Positions 50,799 to 60,097 of a DNA stretch of 64,000 nucleotides are shown one piece after another. How positions within the stretch are numbered: the stretch's first letter is position 1; each line of letters starts with the position of its first letter. The stretch covers positions 124,001 to 188,000 of the forward strand of contig NZ_CP061502.1 in NCBI RefSeq assembly GCF_014681765.1, read 5' to 3'. The stretch is from Roseicitreum antarcticum (GTDB lineage: Bacteria; Pseudomonadota; Alphaproteobacteria; Rhodobacterales; Rhodobacteraceae). The position numbers and the translations under genes were made by a program. Under the pieces are notes generated by a model, which was not told where the DNA came from, searched no databases, and saw only the letters and a list, made by a program, of their open reading frames with translations.

Positions 50799-51449
50799 TT
50801 AAAGGGTCTTGGTGCTGAAATACCAATCGACGGTGTCCAGCCCTTCGGTCATCCGCGCATCGGCGGCTTGGGTGGTCTGCGGGGTCGGCACGATCACCGG
50901 CTGGCCCGGCACCCAGTTTTCGGGTGTGGCGACCTTGTGTTCGCCCGAAGTCTGCAGCGCTACGATCAAGCGGTAAAACTCATCAATCGAGCGGCCATTG
51001 GTCATCGGGTAATACACCATGGCGCGCAGATTGCCTTCGGGGTCGATCACGAAGGTCGCGCGCACGGCCTGGGTGTCAGACGCACCGGGCTGGATCATGC
51101 CATAGGCTTGGGCCACCTTCATATCCAGATCGGCGATGATCGGGAAATCGATCTTGACGCCAAAGCTGTGTTCGATCGACCGGACCCAGGCGATATGCGC
51201 GTAGTGACTGTCAATCGACAATCCCAGCAGTTCGGTGTTGAGGGCTGCGAAATCATCGGCGCGGCGGGCGAAGGCCATGAATTCCGTCGTGCAGACGGGC
51301 GTGAAATCCGCGGGATGCGAAAACAGGATCAGCCATTTGCCCTTGTAATCCGACAGCGATTTCATGCCATGCGTGGTCAGCGCCGTGAAATCGGGGGCGG
51401 GTTCGTTCATCCGTGGCAGGCCGGCGGGAGTGTTTGCGGTATCAAGCAT
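50799..51449 (-). CDS. 1-Cys type peroxiredoxin (Prx6 class)
   Basis: A 216-residue thiol peroxidase. The peroxidatic cysteine is Cys-53 in FSHPADFTPVCTTEF, and Arg in the later VRATFVIDPEG block completes the active site. The long C-terminal domain (ENWVPGQPVIVPTP) is that of the Prx6/AhpC2 class. No second conserved cysteine is seen. AGAGGA precedes the ATG. It is divergent from oxyR with a LysR-type box in the 113-base gap, so OxyR control is likely. Forms a probable operon with the persulfide-dioxygenase-like gene 60 bases downstream. Confidence 0.93.
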   Translation of the reverse strand: MLDTANTPAGLPRMNEPAPDFTALTTHGMKSLSDYKGKWLILFSHPADFTPVCTTEFMAFARRADDFAALNTELLGLSIDSHYAHIAWVRSIEHSFGVKIDFPIIADLDMKVAQAYGMIQPGASDTQAVRATFVIDPEGNLRAMVYYPMTNGRSIDEFYRLIVALQTSGEHKVATPENWVPGQPVIVPTPQTTQAADARMTEGLDTVDWYFSTKTL

Positions 51450-51534
51450 GGTGTCCTCTTGGGGTTCTGGTTGCGATACAGCAGAGATAGTGGCCTGAGG
51501 TATATTTAGGAAATTGATTGTTTGACTTGTTGTT

Positions 51535-51549
51535 ATAGCGAAAATCTAT
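51535..51549. promoter_or_regulatory. OxyR-type box ATAG-N7-CTAT
   Basis: ATAGCGAAAATCTAT, 14 bases before the oxyR start codon and within the divergent peroxiredoxin/oxyR region. ATAG-N7-CTAT is the known OxyR/LysR half-operator; GATAC and GATAG elements at 51475 and 51486 could form the second half. Confidence 0.65.
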
Positions 51550-51562
51550 TAAAAAGGCAGCC

Positions 51563-52471
51563 ATGACCACCCTGCGCCAGCTTCGCTTTCTTGTTGCCCT
51601 GTCGGATACGCTGAATTTTTCGCGTGCGGCAGAGATGTGCCACGTCACCCAGCCCACCCTGTCGAGCGGGATCAAGGAGTTGGAGGATCATCTGGGCGTG
51701 CCCTTGGCCGAGCGGTCCAAACAGGCGGTGATGATGACACGCCTGGGCGAAGAAATCGTGCGCCGGGCCCGTGTCGTGCTGAACGACGTGGCCGATATCG
51801 CCACGCTGGCGCAGGAACATGCGGGACAGGTGCGCGGTGATCTGCGGCTGGGCGCGATCCCGACGATCGGGCCGTTTCTGGTGCCGCGCGCGCTTCCCTT
51901 GCTGCGCCAGCGCTGGCCGGACCAGCATATCTTTCTGCGCGAGGAATTGACCGAAACACTGGTCGAGGGGCTGATCGCGGGGCGGCTCGACCTGATCCTG
52001 ATCGCGCTGCCGCACCCTGTTGGTACGATCGCGACAGAGATGTTGTTCGAGGATGGGTACCAACTGGCAACCCCGCTTGGCCATGCTCTGGCCGAAGATC
52101 CGGCTGTTACAGGGGCCAAGCTGGCAGAATCCAAACTGTTGCTGCTGGAAAAAGGGCATTGCCTGCAGCGCCATGCCTTGCAGGCCTATCGCGACATGGC
52201 CGCGCCTGCCGGGGACGCCTTTGCCGCGACCAGCCTGCCCACGCTGATGTCGATGGTAGAGGAAGGGTTGGGCATCACCCTTTTGCCGCAGCTTGCCGTC
52301 GATGCGGGGATCGCGCGGGGGCATGACCTGGCGCTGACGCCGCTGCCGGGCGCCTGCCCGCGCCGTGTCGTGCTGGCATGGCGGGCGACATCGCCGCATG
52401 CGGACAGGTTCCACCAGATTGCGGCGATATTCCGGCGGGCGCGCGACACGATGCACCCAACGCCGACCTGA
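51563..52471 (+). CDS. oxyR: OxyR-like LysR regulator lacking the second redox cysteine
   Basis: A 302-residue peroxide regulator. The helix-turn-helix is LNFSRAAEMCHVTQPTLSSG; the regulatory domain has LRLGAIPTIGPFLVPRALP and LLLLEKGHCLQRHAL with Cys-200 at the place of E. coli Cys-199. Nine residues later, where Cys-208 stands in E. coli, there is Tyr-209. The region ATSLPTLMSMVEEGLGITLLPQ is kept. The disulfide switch of classic OxyR therefore cannot form at this site. Divergent from a peroxiredoxin with an OxyR-type box between. The next gene converges with no gap. Confidence 0.9.
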   Translation: MTTLRQLRFLVALSDTLNFSRAAEMCHVTQPTLSSGIKELEDHLGVPLAERSKQAVMMTRLGEEIVRRARVVLNDVADIATLAQEHAGQVRGDLRLGAIPTIGPFLVPRALPLLRQRWPDQHIFLREELTETLVEGLIAGRLDLILIALPHPVGTIATEMLFEDGYQLATPLGHALAEDPAVTGAKLAESKLLLLEKGHCLQRHALQAYRDMAAPAGDAFAATSLPTLMSMVEEGLGITLLPQLAVDAGIARGHDLALTPLPGACPRRVVLAWRATSPHADRFHQIAAIFRRARDTMHPTPT

Positions 52472-53107
52472 TCACTGCGCAGGAATGGCAGGTTTGCGCA
52501 AAACAAAGTAGAGGTTCTGGGGATAATCACCGAAGACTTTTTCAGCGACCACCTCGAAACCGGCAAGATGCAGGGCGTCATTCACGTCGACGTGCCGCAG
52601 CTTCTTTGTTGCGGGAAATAGGCCAAAAACTGACAGCGTGTTGAAAACCACCCTTATTCGCCAGTTCAAATCGGCAAAGCACCAGATCTTGATGATCAAG
52701 CGCCCACCGGGCGGTAAATGCGCGTGAATTTGTGCAAGTACCGCAGGCATGTCATCGACAAGATGCAGCACGTTGATGGCACAAACCACGTCACAGGGAC
52801 CGGTTTCCAGCGCTTGCATCACATCGGCCACAATGAAGCGGAGGTTACCCCCCGCCGGTTTGGCCTGTGCAATACGGATCATCGCAGGCGAGAAGTCACA
52901 GGCAGTCCACTGCGTCACGCAAGGGGCAAGATGGATGGCTGTGCCGCCTGTGCCGCATCCCAGTTCGAGCACCCGGTCATCAGGGTGTAGCCGTCGTGCG
53001 ATGTCGGTCAGCATAGCCTCATAGGCGGCGACGTTTTTCAGAGGACGTGCAGCGTAGCGCGCAGCAATACGGTTCCAGAATTTTCGCTGCCTTGTCGTAT
53101 CAGTCAT
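52472..53107 (-). CDS. Class I SAM-dependent methyltransferase
   Basis: A 211-residue methyltransferase. Motif I is VLELGCGTGGTAIHLAP, followed by CDFSPAMIRIA, DVVCAINVLHLVDDM and LPPGGRLIIKIW; a C-terminal helix FNTLSVFGLFPA could be membrane-associated. The ATG at 53107 overlaps the nsrR stop by 8 bases, so the two form an operon. Similar small methyltransferases act on lipids, quinones or small molecules; the substrate is not evident. Confidence 0.86.
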   Translation of the reverse strand: MTDTTRQRKFWNRIAARYAARPLKNVAAYEAMLTDIARRLHPDDRVLELGCGTGGTAIHLAPCVTQWTACDFSPAMIRIAQAKPAGGNLRFIVADVMQALETGPCDVVCAINVLHLVDDMPAVLAQIHAHLPPGGRLIIKIWCFADLNWRIRVVFNTLSVFGLFPATKKLRHVDVNDALHLAGFEVVAEKVFGDYPQNLYFVLRKPAIPAQ

Positions 53108-53585
53108 CGGTGTTGACCGAAACGGCTGCAACTGGCGTTGCGACAGCGACGGCAGGCAGACCGAGCCGCGCCAGCAAGTCGTCTCTGTTCATGGCGATAT
53201 CCGCAACGGTCAAATCATCAAGGACTGCCATGAAAGCCGCTGTCGCTTTATGTAGCGCCACGGATAACTTGCAGATGCCCCGCAATTTGCAGGTGTTGAT
53301 CTCGGGGTTGAAGCATTCGACCAGATCAAGCGGCCCTTCGGTCAGGCGCACGACATCGCCCACGATGATATCCGGCCCCGGACGCGCCAGACGCAACCCG
53401 CCCTTGGGCCCACGTACCGTTTCAATATAGCCCGCCTGCGCCAGCTGATGCACCACCTTGGTCAGATGCGCGCGGTTGATCCGATGCGCCTGCGCCACCT
53501 CGTCGATCCGCACCAGATGCGGCGCGCGGATCGCGGCCATCTGCAGGGTGCGCAGGGCGTAATTCGTGTAGCTTGTCAGCCGCAA
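53100..53585 (-). CDS. nsrR: NsrR-like Rrf2-family nitric-oxide regulator
   Basis: A 161-residue Rrf2 winged-helix repressor with a cluster-binding loop ECFNPEINTCKLRGICK: Cys-91, Cys-99 and Cys-105, the NsrR spacing for an NO-sensitive iron-sulfur cluster. The start is a TTG at 53585 (reading MRLTSYTNYALRTLQ), chosen because GGAGG lies seven bases upstream and all Rrf2 proteins begin with such a sequence; a start at 53621 adds 12 unrelated residues. Divergent from the bd-oxidase operon, which is an expected NsrR target since bd oxidases resist NO. Confidence 0.9.
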   Translation of the reverse strand: MRLTSYTNYALRTLQMAAIRAPHLVRIDEVAQAHRINRAHLTKVVHQLAQAGYIETVRGPKGGLRLARPGPDIIVGDVVRLTEGPLDLVECFNPEINTCKLRGICKLSVALHKATAAFMAVLDDLTVADIAMNRDDLLARLGLPAVAVATPVAAVSVNTDD

Positions 53586-53627
53586 GTTAGCCTCCGGTAT
53601 GGGTGCGACATCGCATCCCATAATGAA

Positions 53628-53645
53628 ACTTGAATATGTGCAAGT
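53628..53645. promoter_or_regulatory. Inverted repeat upstream of cioA, candidate NsrR site
   Basis: ACTTG-AATATGTG-CAAGT has perfect 5-base arms and lies between the divergent nsrR and cioA starts. A second, bulged inverted repeat spans 53598-53622 (TATGGGTGCGA against TCGCATCCCATA). Either could be the regulator site. Confidence 0.45.
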
Positions 53646-53694
53646 GACAGCCTATTCATTCATCAGAAATATATCAACCCGAAAGGCACCCCCA

Positions 53695-55104
53695 ATGTTC
53701 GGCTTTGACGCGATAGAGCTGGCGCGGATCCAGTTCGCATTCACGGTATCGTTCCACATCATCTTCCCGGCGTTTTCGATTGGACTGGCCAGCTATCTGG
53801 CGGTGTTGAACGGGCTGCATCTGTGGACGGGCAAGAATATTTACCTGCGCCTTTTCAACTATTGGAAAACCATCTTTGCCGTAGCTTTCGGCATGGGCGT
53901 CGTGTCGGGCATCGTGATGTCCTATCAATTCGGTACCAACTGGTCGGTGTTTTCCGACAAGGCTGGTCCCGTAGTCGGCCCGCTGATGGGGTATGAAGTC
54001 CTGTCCGCATTCTTCCTGGAAGCGGGCTTTCTGGGCGTAATGCTTTTTGGCCGTGAAAAGGTCGGGCCGAGGGCGCATTTCTTTGCCACACTGATGGTCG
54101 CCATCGGCACTTTGGGGTCGGCTTTCTGGATCCTGTCGGTCAATAGCTGGATGCAGACGCCGCAGGGCCATGCGATCAACGAAGTTGGCCAGTTTGTACC
54201 GGTCGACTGGTGGGCCATCGTGTTCAACCCGTCCTTCCCTTACCGGCTGGTGCATATGGTGCTGGCGGCCTATCTGACCACGGCGTTGGTTGTGGGGGCG
54301 ATTGGTGGCCTGCATCTGCTGCGCGACCGCATGGATCAAGGTGCGCGGGTGATGTTTTCCATGGCGATGGCGATGCTGATCGTCGTCGCGCCTTTGCAGA
54401 TCGTCGCAGGCGATTTCCATGGGCTGAATACGCTGGAATATCAGCCCGCCAAAATTGCCGCGATGGAAGGCCATTTTGAAAGCCATCCTGAAGGCGCCGC
54501 GCCGTTGATCCTGTTTGGTATCCCCAATTCGGAAACCGAAACTGTCGATTACGCCGTGCAGATCCCCTATCTGTCCTCACTGATCCTGACCCATGACCTG
54601 ACGTCGCCGCTGCCGGGCTTGAAGGATTTCCCTGTCGATGAACGCCCGCCCGTCGACATTGTGTTCTGGTCGTTCCGTGTCATGGTCGCGCTTGGCTTTG
54701 CCATGCTGGGCCTTGGTCTCTGGGCACTGGTCGCGCGGATGCGGGGCACGATGTTCGAGCGCAAATGGCTGCACCGCGCCGCGATTGCGATGGGGCCGAC
54801 CGGCTTTGTCGCTGTGCTGGCCGGTTGGATCACCACAGAGGTGGGCCGTCAGCCCTGGACCGTCTATGGCCTCTTGTCCACCAATGACAGCGTCGCCCCG
54901 GTCGAGGTTGCGGCGGTGGCCTCTTCGCTTGTGGCCTTCATCGTGGTCTATTTCCTGCTGTTCGGCGCGGGCACCTTCTACATCCTACGCCTGATGAACA
55001 AACGGCTCGAAGACCGCATCCCGCTCAAATCGATCGGCCCGATCCGCACGGCAGGGGTGACACCTGCGCCTGCGGTCGACGACAAATTCATTCCGGCGGA
55101 GTAA
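53695..55104 (+). CDS. cioA: Cytochrome bd-type quinol oxidase subunit I (CIO type)
   Basis: A 469-residue membrane subunit carrying haems b558, b595 and d. FTVSFHIIFPAFSIGLASYL holds the haem b595 histidine and LVHMVLAAYLTTALVVG a haem b558 histidine; the hallmark TEVGRQPWTVYGLL is present. The loop between helices 6 and 7 is short, the trait of cyanide-insensitive oxidases rather than E. coli CydA. ATG at 53695 is chosen by an AAAGG site and the conserved opening; a longer open frame from 53599 crosses the nsrR promoter. Reduces oxygen to water without proton pumping and tolerates NO and sulfide. Confidence 0.95.
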   Translation: MFGFDAIELARIQFAFTVSFHIIFPAFSIGLASYLAVLNGLHLWTGKNIYLRLFNYWKTIFAVAFGMGVVSGIVMSYQFGTNWSVFSDKAGPVVGPLMGYEVLSAFFLEAGFLGVMLFGREKVGPRAHFFATLMVAIGTLGSAFWILSVNSWMQTPQGHAINEVGQFVPVDWWAIVFNPSFPYRLVHMVLAAYLTTALVVGAIGGLHLLRDRMDQGARVMFSMAMAMLIVVAPLQIVAGDFHGLNTLEYQPAKIAAMEGHFESHPEGAAPLILFGIPNSETETVDYAVQIPYLSSLILTHDLTSPLPGLKDFPVDERPPVDIVFWSFRVMVALGFAMLGLGLWALVARMRGTMFERKWLHRAAIAMGPTGFVAVLAGWITTEVGRQPWTVYGLLSTNDSVAPVEVAAVASSLVAFIVVYFLLFGAGTFYILRLMNKRLEDRIPLKSIGPIRTAGVTPAPAVDDKFIPAE

Positions 55105-55109
55105 TTACC

Positions 55110-56114
55110 ATGATCTTTGATCTTGCATTCATCTGGGCCGGGCTGATCGCCTTTGCCGTGCTGGCCTATGTCATCCTTGACGGGTTCGACCTGGGCGTGG
55201 GTATCCTGTTTCCCTTCATGCACGGCGAGGAGAGCAAAGACCTCGCCATGAACGCGGTCGCCCCGGTCTGGGATGGTAATGAGACCTGGCTGGTGTTGGG
55301 CGGCGGGGGGTTGTTTGCAGTCTTTCCGCTGGCCTATGCAGTGGTCATGCCTGCCCTTTACGTGCCGATCATCGTGATGCTGCTGGCGTTGGTGTTTCGT
55401 GGTGTCGCATTCGAGTTTCGCTGGCGCACCAAGCGCGGCAAGTTCCTTTGGGATATCTCGTTCACCTTCGGCAGCATTATGGCGGCCTTTGCCCAAGGGA
55501 TCGCGCTTGGTGCACTGGTGCAGGGGATCACCGTGGAAGGCCGCGCCTATGCAGGCGGGAACTGGGATTGGCTGACACCGTTTTCTATCCTGACAGGCGT
55601 AGCGCTGGTGGCGGGCTATGCACTGATGGGGGCAACCTGGCTGGTGATGAAAACCGACGGCCCCGTGCGGCGTGTAGCGCGCCGCATGGCCGTGTGGACG
55701 GGAGCGGCAACGCTGGCGCTGGTGGGCTTGGTCAGTCTGATCACACCCTTCCTGAACCCGAGTTATCTGGACCGCTGGTTTGGCTTTCCAAACGTGCTGT
55801 TCACGGTGCTGGTGCCTGCCGCCATTCTGGTCGCCGCTTTCGTTTTCGCCAAAGGGATGCGCGAAAACCGCGATGCGTGGCCATTTCTGGCAACGCTGGC
55901 GTTGTTTGTTCTGTCCTTCATCGGACTTGGGATCAGCTTCTATCCCTATATGGTGCCGCCCTCACTTACGATCCGCGATGTCGCAGCCCCTGACGAAAGC
56001 CTGTGGTTTCTGCTGGCCGGTGCGCTGGTGCTGGTGCCCATGATCCTTGCCTACACTGGCTACGCCTATTGGGTGTTTCGCGGCAAGGTCGACCCTGCCG
56101 GAGGCTATCACTGA
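55110..56114 (+). CDS. cioB: Cytochrome bd-type quinol oxidase subunit II
   Basis: A 334-residue partner of subunit I, with eight or nine helices. The conserved opening LAYVILDGFDLGVGILFPF, then WDGNETWLVLGGGGLFAVFPLAY, RGVAFEFRWR and FAQGIALGALVQGI, are typical of CydB/CioB. A GGAG site precedes the ATG five bases after cioA. The stop overlaps the small downstream gene by TGATG. Confidence 0.95.
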   Translation: MIFDLAFIWAGLIAFAVLAYVILDGFDLGVGILFPFMHGEESKDLAMNAVAPVWDGNETWLVLGGGGLFAVFPLAYAVVMPALYVPIIVMLLALVFRGVAFEFRWRTKRGKFLWDISFTFGSIMAAFAQGIALGALVQGITVEGRAYAGGNWDWLTPFSILTGVALVAGYALMGATWLVMKTDGPVRRVARRMAVWTGAATLALVGLVSLITPFLNPSYLDRWFGFPNVLFTVLVPAAILVAAFVFAKGMRENRDAWPFLATLALFVLSFIGLGISFYPYMVPPSLTIRDVAAPDESLWFLLAGALVLVPMILAYTGYAYWVFRGKVDPAGGYH

Positions 56115-56218
56115 TGCCCCCCGCCCTGCGCAAAACACTATGGTTCGCCGGATTATGGCTGGGCGGGGTCGCCACGCTGACCATCGTCGCGCTGATCATT
56201 CGTGCGATCATCTTTTAA
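56114..56218 (+). CDS. Small CioB-associated membrane protein (DUF2474-like)
   Basis: A 34-residue single-helix peptide (TLWFAGLWLGGVATLTIVAL then IIRAIIF) that begins within the cioB stop codon. Length, position and the W-x-x-G-L-W motif match the DUF2474/CydX-like proteins that accompany bd oxidases and stabilise them. Confidence 0.85.
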   Translation: MPPALRKTLWFAGLWLGGVATLTIVALIIRAIIF

Positions 56219-56245
56219 CGACAACCGCAACTGAAGGAAAATTCC

Positions 56246-56680
56246 ATGAAAAAGATACTGACAGCCTGCGCGCTGACCTTTGCTGCGGCCCTGCCCGCTA
56301 CCGCGCAGGAAGGCCGCCATGTCGTCACGATCCTGACCGCAGCTGAACCACAGACACAGCTGATGGCCATGGTGCTGACGCTGAATGCGGTCCAGCAAGG
56401 TGCCACGGCACAGATCCTGCTTTGCGGGCCTGCCGGTGATATCGGTCTGGCAGATGCCCCCGAAACCGCCACCGCAGGCCAGCCGCCACGCGATGCCAGC
56501 CCGCAAGGTCTGATGCGGATGATGATGGCTGACTACAACGTAACGGCCGAGGTTTGTGCGATCTACCTGCCCGGCATGGGGGCTGATGCATCCGTCCTGC
56601 TTGACGGTGTGACCCCCGCCGCACCCGATGCCGCCGCCCGCGCTATGCTGGCCGACAACAGCGTTGTGATGAGCTTTTAA
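56246..56680 (+). CDS. Exported DsrE-family protein
   Basis: A 144-residue protein with a signal peptide (cleavage near Ala-20, PATA-QE). The rest is DsrE/YchN-like: VTILTAAEPQTQLMAMVLTL, QGATAQILLCGPAGDIGL and a C-terminal low-complexity alanine-rich part. Cysteines at ILLCGP and EVCAIY could carry sulfur. It is 27 bases after the oxidase small subunit and may handle sulfur species or simply be co-regulated; the oxidase itself resists sulfide. Confidence 0.82.
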   Translation: MKKILTACALTFAAALPATAQEGRHVVTILTAAEPQTQLMAMVLTLNAVQQGATAQILLCGPAGDIGLADAPETATAGQPPRDASPQGLMRMMMADYNVTAEVCAIYLPGMGADASVLLDGVTPAAPDAAARAMLADNSVVMSF

Positions 56681-56985
56681 GAAAGTGGTGCCCTGCATGC
56701 GTTTCATGCGGGGCACGTGGCATGGTGAAACCGGGCGATCATGAAGATGCCCGGTACAAGATGCGGCGTGTGTCGGCTAAGCAAGCGCCTATGTGATGGA
56801 TAGTAGCGATTTGAGTATATTTTAGTGCCTTTTTGTTTCCGTGGGCACATCATCTTCATGTTTCGATCGCGCAGAGGCGTGCAGCGGAGGAAAATCTTGT
56901 ATGCACCTGAACTGCGCAAGATGACGTCCTCTGGCGTCACAAAAGCTTCACTATAAGCATCCCGTATTTCTGTTATCCATGAAAT
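56681..56985. other. Intergenic region before arsenic operon
   Basis: 305 bases. It contains a stem-loop after the DsrE-like gene (56688-56716), then an AT-richer stretch (56795-56985) that should hold the arsenic promoter. No supported gene. Confidence 0.55.
56688..56716 (+). terminator. Stem-loop at end of cio operon
   Basis: GTGCCCTGCATG (56688-56699) and CATGCGGGGCAC (56705-56716) pair over 12 bases with one G-T pair and a 5-base loop. No T-run, but position just after the last gene suggests a terminator. Confidence 0.6.
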
Positions 56986-57831
56986 ATGGAAACACTGATT
57001 CCCTCTCGTCTGTCCACTCTCGGTCATCCACAACGACTCGCGTTGTTTCGGCTTTTGATGCGGCGCTTTCCTGATCTGGTGCCGGCTGGGGAACTGGCAG
57101 ATGCGCTCGGCCTCAAGGCATCGACCCTGTCGGCATATCTTTCTGCGTTGATGCAGGCGGGCCTGGTAACGCAGGAACGCGAGGGGACATCGCTTCGCTA
57201 CTCTGTCGACATGGACGAGGTCAGGGGAACACTGGATTACCTGCTCTTCGACTGCTGCCGCGGGCGCCCGGACCTCTGCGCCCCTCTCACCCTGTCACCC
57301 AAATCGGGAACCCATCCCACGACGGATCGCAAATACAACGTCCTGTTCATCTGTACGGGTAACTCCGCACGGTCGATTTTCGCCGAGAGTATTCTTCGAA
57401 AACAAGCGGGAGACCGGTTCAACGCTTTCTCTGCCGGAACGCGGCCGGGTTCGCAGCTCAATCCCTTCGCCGTTCATGTTCTCAAGGAGAAGGGCCACGA
57501 CATCTCGGTCTTGCGGTCCAAAGACGTCTCGGAATTTTCCGACCCGGACGCGCCGCATTTCGATTTCGTGTTCACCGTCTGCAATCAGGCGGCCAACGAA
57601 GAGTGCCCTGCCTGGGAAGATCAGCCCGTCACCGGCCACTGGGGAATGCCTGATCCGGTCAAGGCAGAGGGAAATGATGCCCGGAAGGCGCTGGCATTTC
57701 AGGAAGCCTATGGCGCACTGAAGCACAGGATCGATCTTTTCACTGCGCTGAACCTCGAATCCCTGAGCCGTCTGGCTTTGCAGTCGAGGATCGATGACAT
57801 CGGCCGTAAACCCTCGGAGGAGTCTTCATGA
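56986..57831 (+). CDS. ArsR-ArsC fusion: arsenic regulator plus arsenate reductase
   Basis: A 281-residue protein that joins two functions. Residues 1-95 are an ArsR winged helix ([20 protein letters not shown]) followed by [11 protein letters not shown], with Cys-90, Cys-91 and Cys-98 as possible arsenite ligands. Residues 115-255 are a low-molecular-weight phosphatase-type arsenate reductase: P-loop [14 protein letters not shown] (Cys-123, Arg-129) and the [15 protein letters not shown] loop with Cys-199 and Cys-207 for the thioredoxin-type relay. It is the first gene of the arsenic operon and overlaps the GAPDH gene by ATGA. Confidence 0.93.
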   Translation: METLIPSRLSTLGHPQRLALFRLLMRRFPDLVPAGELADALGLKASTLSAYLSALMQAGLVTQEREGTSLRYSVDMDEVRGTLDYLLFDCCRGRPDLCAPLTLSPKSGTHPTTDRKYNVLFICTGNSARSIFAESILRKQAGDRFNAFSAGTRPGSQLNPFAVHVLKEKGHDISVLRSKDVSEFSDPDAPHFDFVFTVCNQAANEECPAWEDQPVTGHWGMPDPVKAEGNDARKALAFQEAYGALKHRIDLFTALNLESLSRLALQSRIDDIGRKPSEESS

Positions 57832-58826
57832 CCACTTACGCATTGAACGGCCTTGGCCGCATCGGCAAACTTGCCCTGAAGCCGCTTCTCGCGCGCGGTG
57901 TCAAGATCGCCTGGATCAACGATGCGGTCGGCGATCCGGCCATGCACGCACATCTGCTGGAGTTCGACACTGTGCACGGGCGGTGGGATGCCACTTTCGG
58001 GCATGATGCGCAGAGTGTGACAATCGACGGTACGCGGCTGCCCTTCATCGGCACGCGGGATCTTTCGGCACTTCCCCTCGACGGTGTGGACGTGGTCATC
58101 GATTGCACGGGTGTGTTCAAGACGGAAGCGAAGCTCGCGCCCTATTTCGAAGCAGGCGTGAAGAAGGTGGTGGTATCAGCGCCGGTGAACGACGGCGGCG
58201 CAGCGAACATCGTCTACGGGGTGAACCACAACATCTACGATCCCGCTGTGCACCGGATTGTCACAGCGGCCAGTTGCACGACGAACTGCCTCGCGCCAGT
58301 GGTCAAGGTTATCCACGAGGCGATCGGCATTCGCCACGGCTCGATCACCACGATCCACGATGCCACGAACACACAGACCATCGTTGACCGCCCTGCGAAG
58401 GACCTGCGCCGTGCCCGTTCGGCGCTCAATTCGCTGATCCCGACGACCACCGGATCTGCCACGGCAATCACACTGATCTATCCCGAACTGAAGGGCCGTC
58501 TGAACGGCCATGCCGTGCGCGTGCCGCTGTTGAACGCGTCGATCACCGACTGCGTCTTCGAGGTGGAACGGCCGACGACCGCAGAGGAAGTGAACGCGCT
58601 CTTCAAGAACGCGGCCGAGGGGCCGCTCGCCGGGATCCTTGGCTATGAAGAGCGGCCATTGGTCTCTGCAGACTACACGAACGACAGACGGTCGAGCATC
58701 ATAGACGCGCCCTCCACCATGGTGGTGAACGGTACGCAGGTGAAGGTCTATGCCTGGTATGACAACGAGATGGGCTATGCTCACCGCCTCGTCGACGTGG
58801 CTCTGATGGTCGGGGCCTCGCTGTGA
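57828..58826 (+). CDS. Arsenic-operon glyceraldehyde-3-phosphate dehydrogenase
   Basis: A 332-residue GAPDH. NAD motif [13 protein letters not shown], catalytic Cys in [23 protein letters not shown], and the C-terminal [11 protein letters not shown] are typical. In arsenic operons this enzyme makes 1-arseno-3-phosphoglycerate from arsenate and glyceraldehyde-3-phosphate, which ArsJ then exports. It is squeezed between the ArsR-ArsC fusion and arsJ with overlapping ends at both sides, so this role rather than glycolysis is expected. Confidence 0.93.
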   Translation: MTTYALNGLGRIGKLALKPLLARGVKIAWINDAVGDPAMHAHLLEFDTVHGRWDATFGHDAQSVTIDGTRLPFIGTRDLSALPLDGVDVVIDCTGVFKTEAKLAPYFEAGVKKVVVSAPVNDGGAANIVYGVNHNIYDPAVHRIVTAASCTTNCLAPVVKVIHEAIGIRHGSITTIHDATNTQTIVDRPAKDLRRARSALNSLIPTTTGSATAITLIYPELKGRLNGHAVRVPLLNASITDCVFEVERPTTAEEVNALFKNAAEGPLAGILGYEERPLVSADYTNDRRSSIIDAPSTMVVNGTQVKVYAWYDNEMGYAHRLVDVALMVGASL

Positions 58827-60097
58827 CCGACCGGGCGCGCCCCGAGGGTCTCTCGGCCTACATCGCCGTCACGGCATCCTACTGGGCCTTCATGCTCACA
58901 GACGGCGCGCTGCGGATGCTGGTGCTATTGCACTTTCACACACTCGGCTTCACGCCGGTTCAACTCGCCTATCTTTTTGTGCTTTACGAGATCGCGGGGA
59001 TGGTCACGAACCTGTCCGCGGGCTGGATCGCGGCGCGCTTCGGGCTGACGTCGACGCTCTATGCGGGCCTCGGGCTACAGGTCGCGGCGCTGATCGCGCT
59101 GGCGCAACTTCATCCCGAATGGGCGATTACGACCTCAGTCGCCTTTGTCATGGTGGTACAGGGGGCCAGTGGGGTAGCCAAGGACCTCGCCAAGATGTCC
59201 TCCAAGTCGGCCGTGAAGATCCTCGCGCCGACCGGAAACGGTGGGCTGTTCCGCTGGGTCGCGATCCTGACAGGATCGAAGAATGCCGTGAAGGGTTTGG
59301 GCTTCCTGCTCGGCGCGGCGCTGCTGGCCACTGTGGGCTTTGCCTCCGCAGTGTTGGCGATGGCGGCGGTCCTTTCCGTCATCCTTGTCGCTGTCCTGAT
59401 CGCCATGCCGCCGGGGCTGCCCAAGGGCCGCAAGGGCGCGAAATTCTCTGAAGTCTTCTCGAAGTCGGCGAACGTCAACTGGCTTTCGGCGGCGCGGGTA
59501 TTCCTCTTCGGCGCGCGGGACGTGTGGTTCGTCGTCGGTATTCCGATCTACTTCTACGCCGTGCTGTCCGACGGCACGGAAGAGGGCAACCGCGCCGCCT
59601 TCTTCATGATCGGCACATTCATGGCGCTCTGGATCATCCTCTATGGTGCTGTGCAGGCTTCGGCTCCGACACTCCTGCGTGCGTCCACGACGCCTGAGCG
59701 GGATCTTGTCGGCAAAGCGCGTGGCTGGGCCTGGACGCTGGCCGCGATCCCGGCGGCACTGACGGCGGCGGCGCTTGTCTCCGCCGAGCCGCAGCCATGG
59801 CTGACGGTCACGTTGGTGGCGGGTCTCCTCGCCTTTGGCGCGGTCTTCGCTGTGAATTCCGCGCTGCATTCCTACCTGATCCTCGCCTTCACCAAGGCCG
59901 AGCGCGTGACGATGGATGTCGGCTTCTACTACATGGCGAACGCTGGCGGGCGCCTCCTTGGTACCGTGCTGTCGGGCCTCACCTACCAGGTGGGTGGGCT
60001 GGCGCTGATGCTGGGAACGGCCACCGTGATGGTCGCGATCTCGGCGCTGGCCTCTGGCCGGCTCAGCCCTGAGCGCCCGGAGGTCACACCGGCATGA
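58823..60097 (+). CDS. arsJ: ArsJ organoarsenical efflux permease (MFS)
   Basis: A 424-residue transporter with about twelve helices. ArsJ-like sequence: [20 protein letters not shown], the block [32 protein letters not shown], and [20 protein letters not shown]. It exports 1-arseno-3-phosphoglycerate in the pathway with the GAPDH upstream. The GTG start overlaps the GAPDH stop, and its stop overlaps the acr3 fragment. Confidence 0.93.
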   Translation: MTDRARPEGLSAYIAVTASYWAFMLTDGALRMLVLLHFHTLGFTPVQLAYLFVLYEIAGMVTNLSAGWIAARFGLTSTLYAGLGLQVAALIALAQLHPEWAITTSVAFVMVVQGASGVAKDLAKMSSKSAVKILAPTGNGGLFRWVAILTGSKNAVKGLGFLLGAALLATVGFASAVLAMAAVLSVILVAVLIAMPPGLPKGRKGAKFSEVFSKSANVNWLSAARVFLFGARDVWFVVGIPIYFYAVLSDGTEEGNRAAFFMIGTFMALWIILYGAVQASAPTLLRASTTPERDLVGKARGWAWTLAAIPAALTAAALVSAEPQPWLTVTLVAGLLAFGAVFAVNSALHSYLILAFTKAERVTMDVGFYYMANAGGRLLGTVLSGLTYQVGGLALMLGTATVMVAISALASGRLSPERPEVTPA

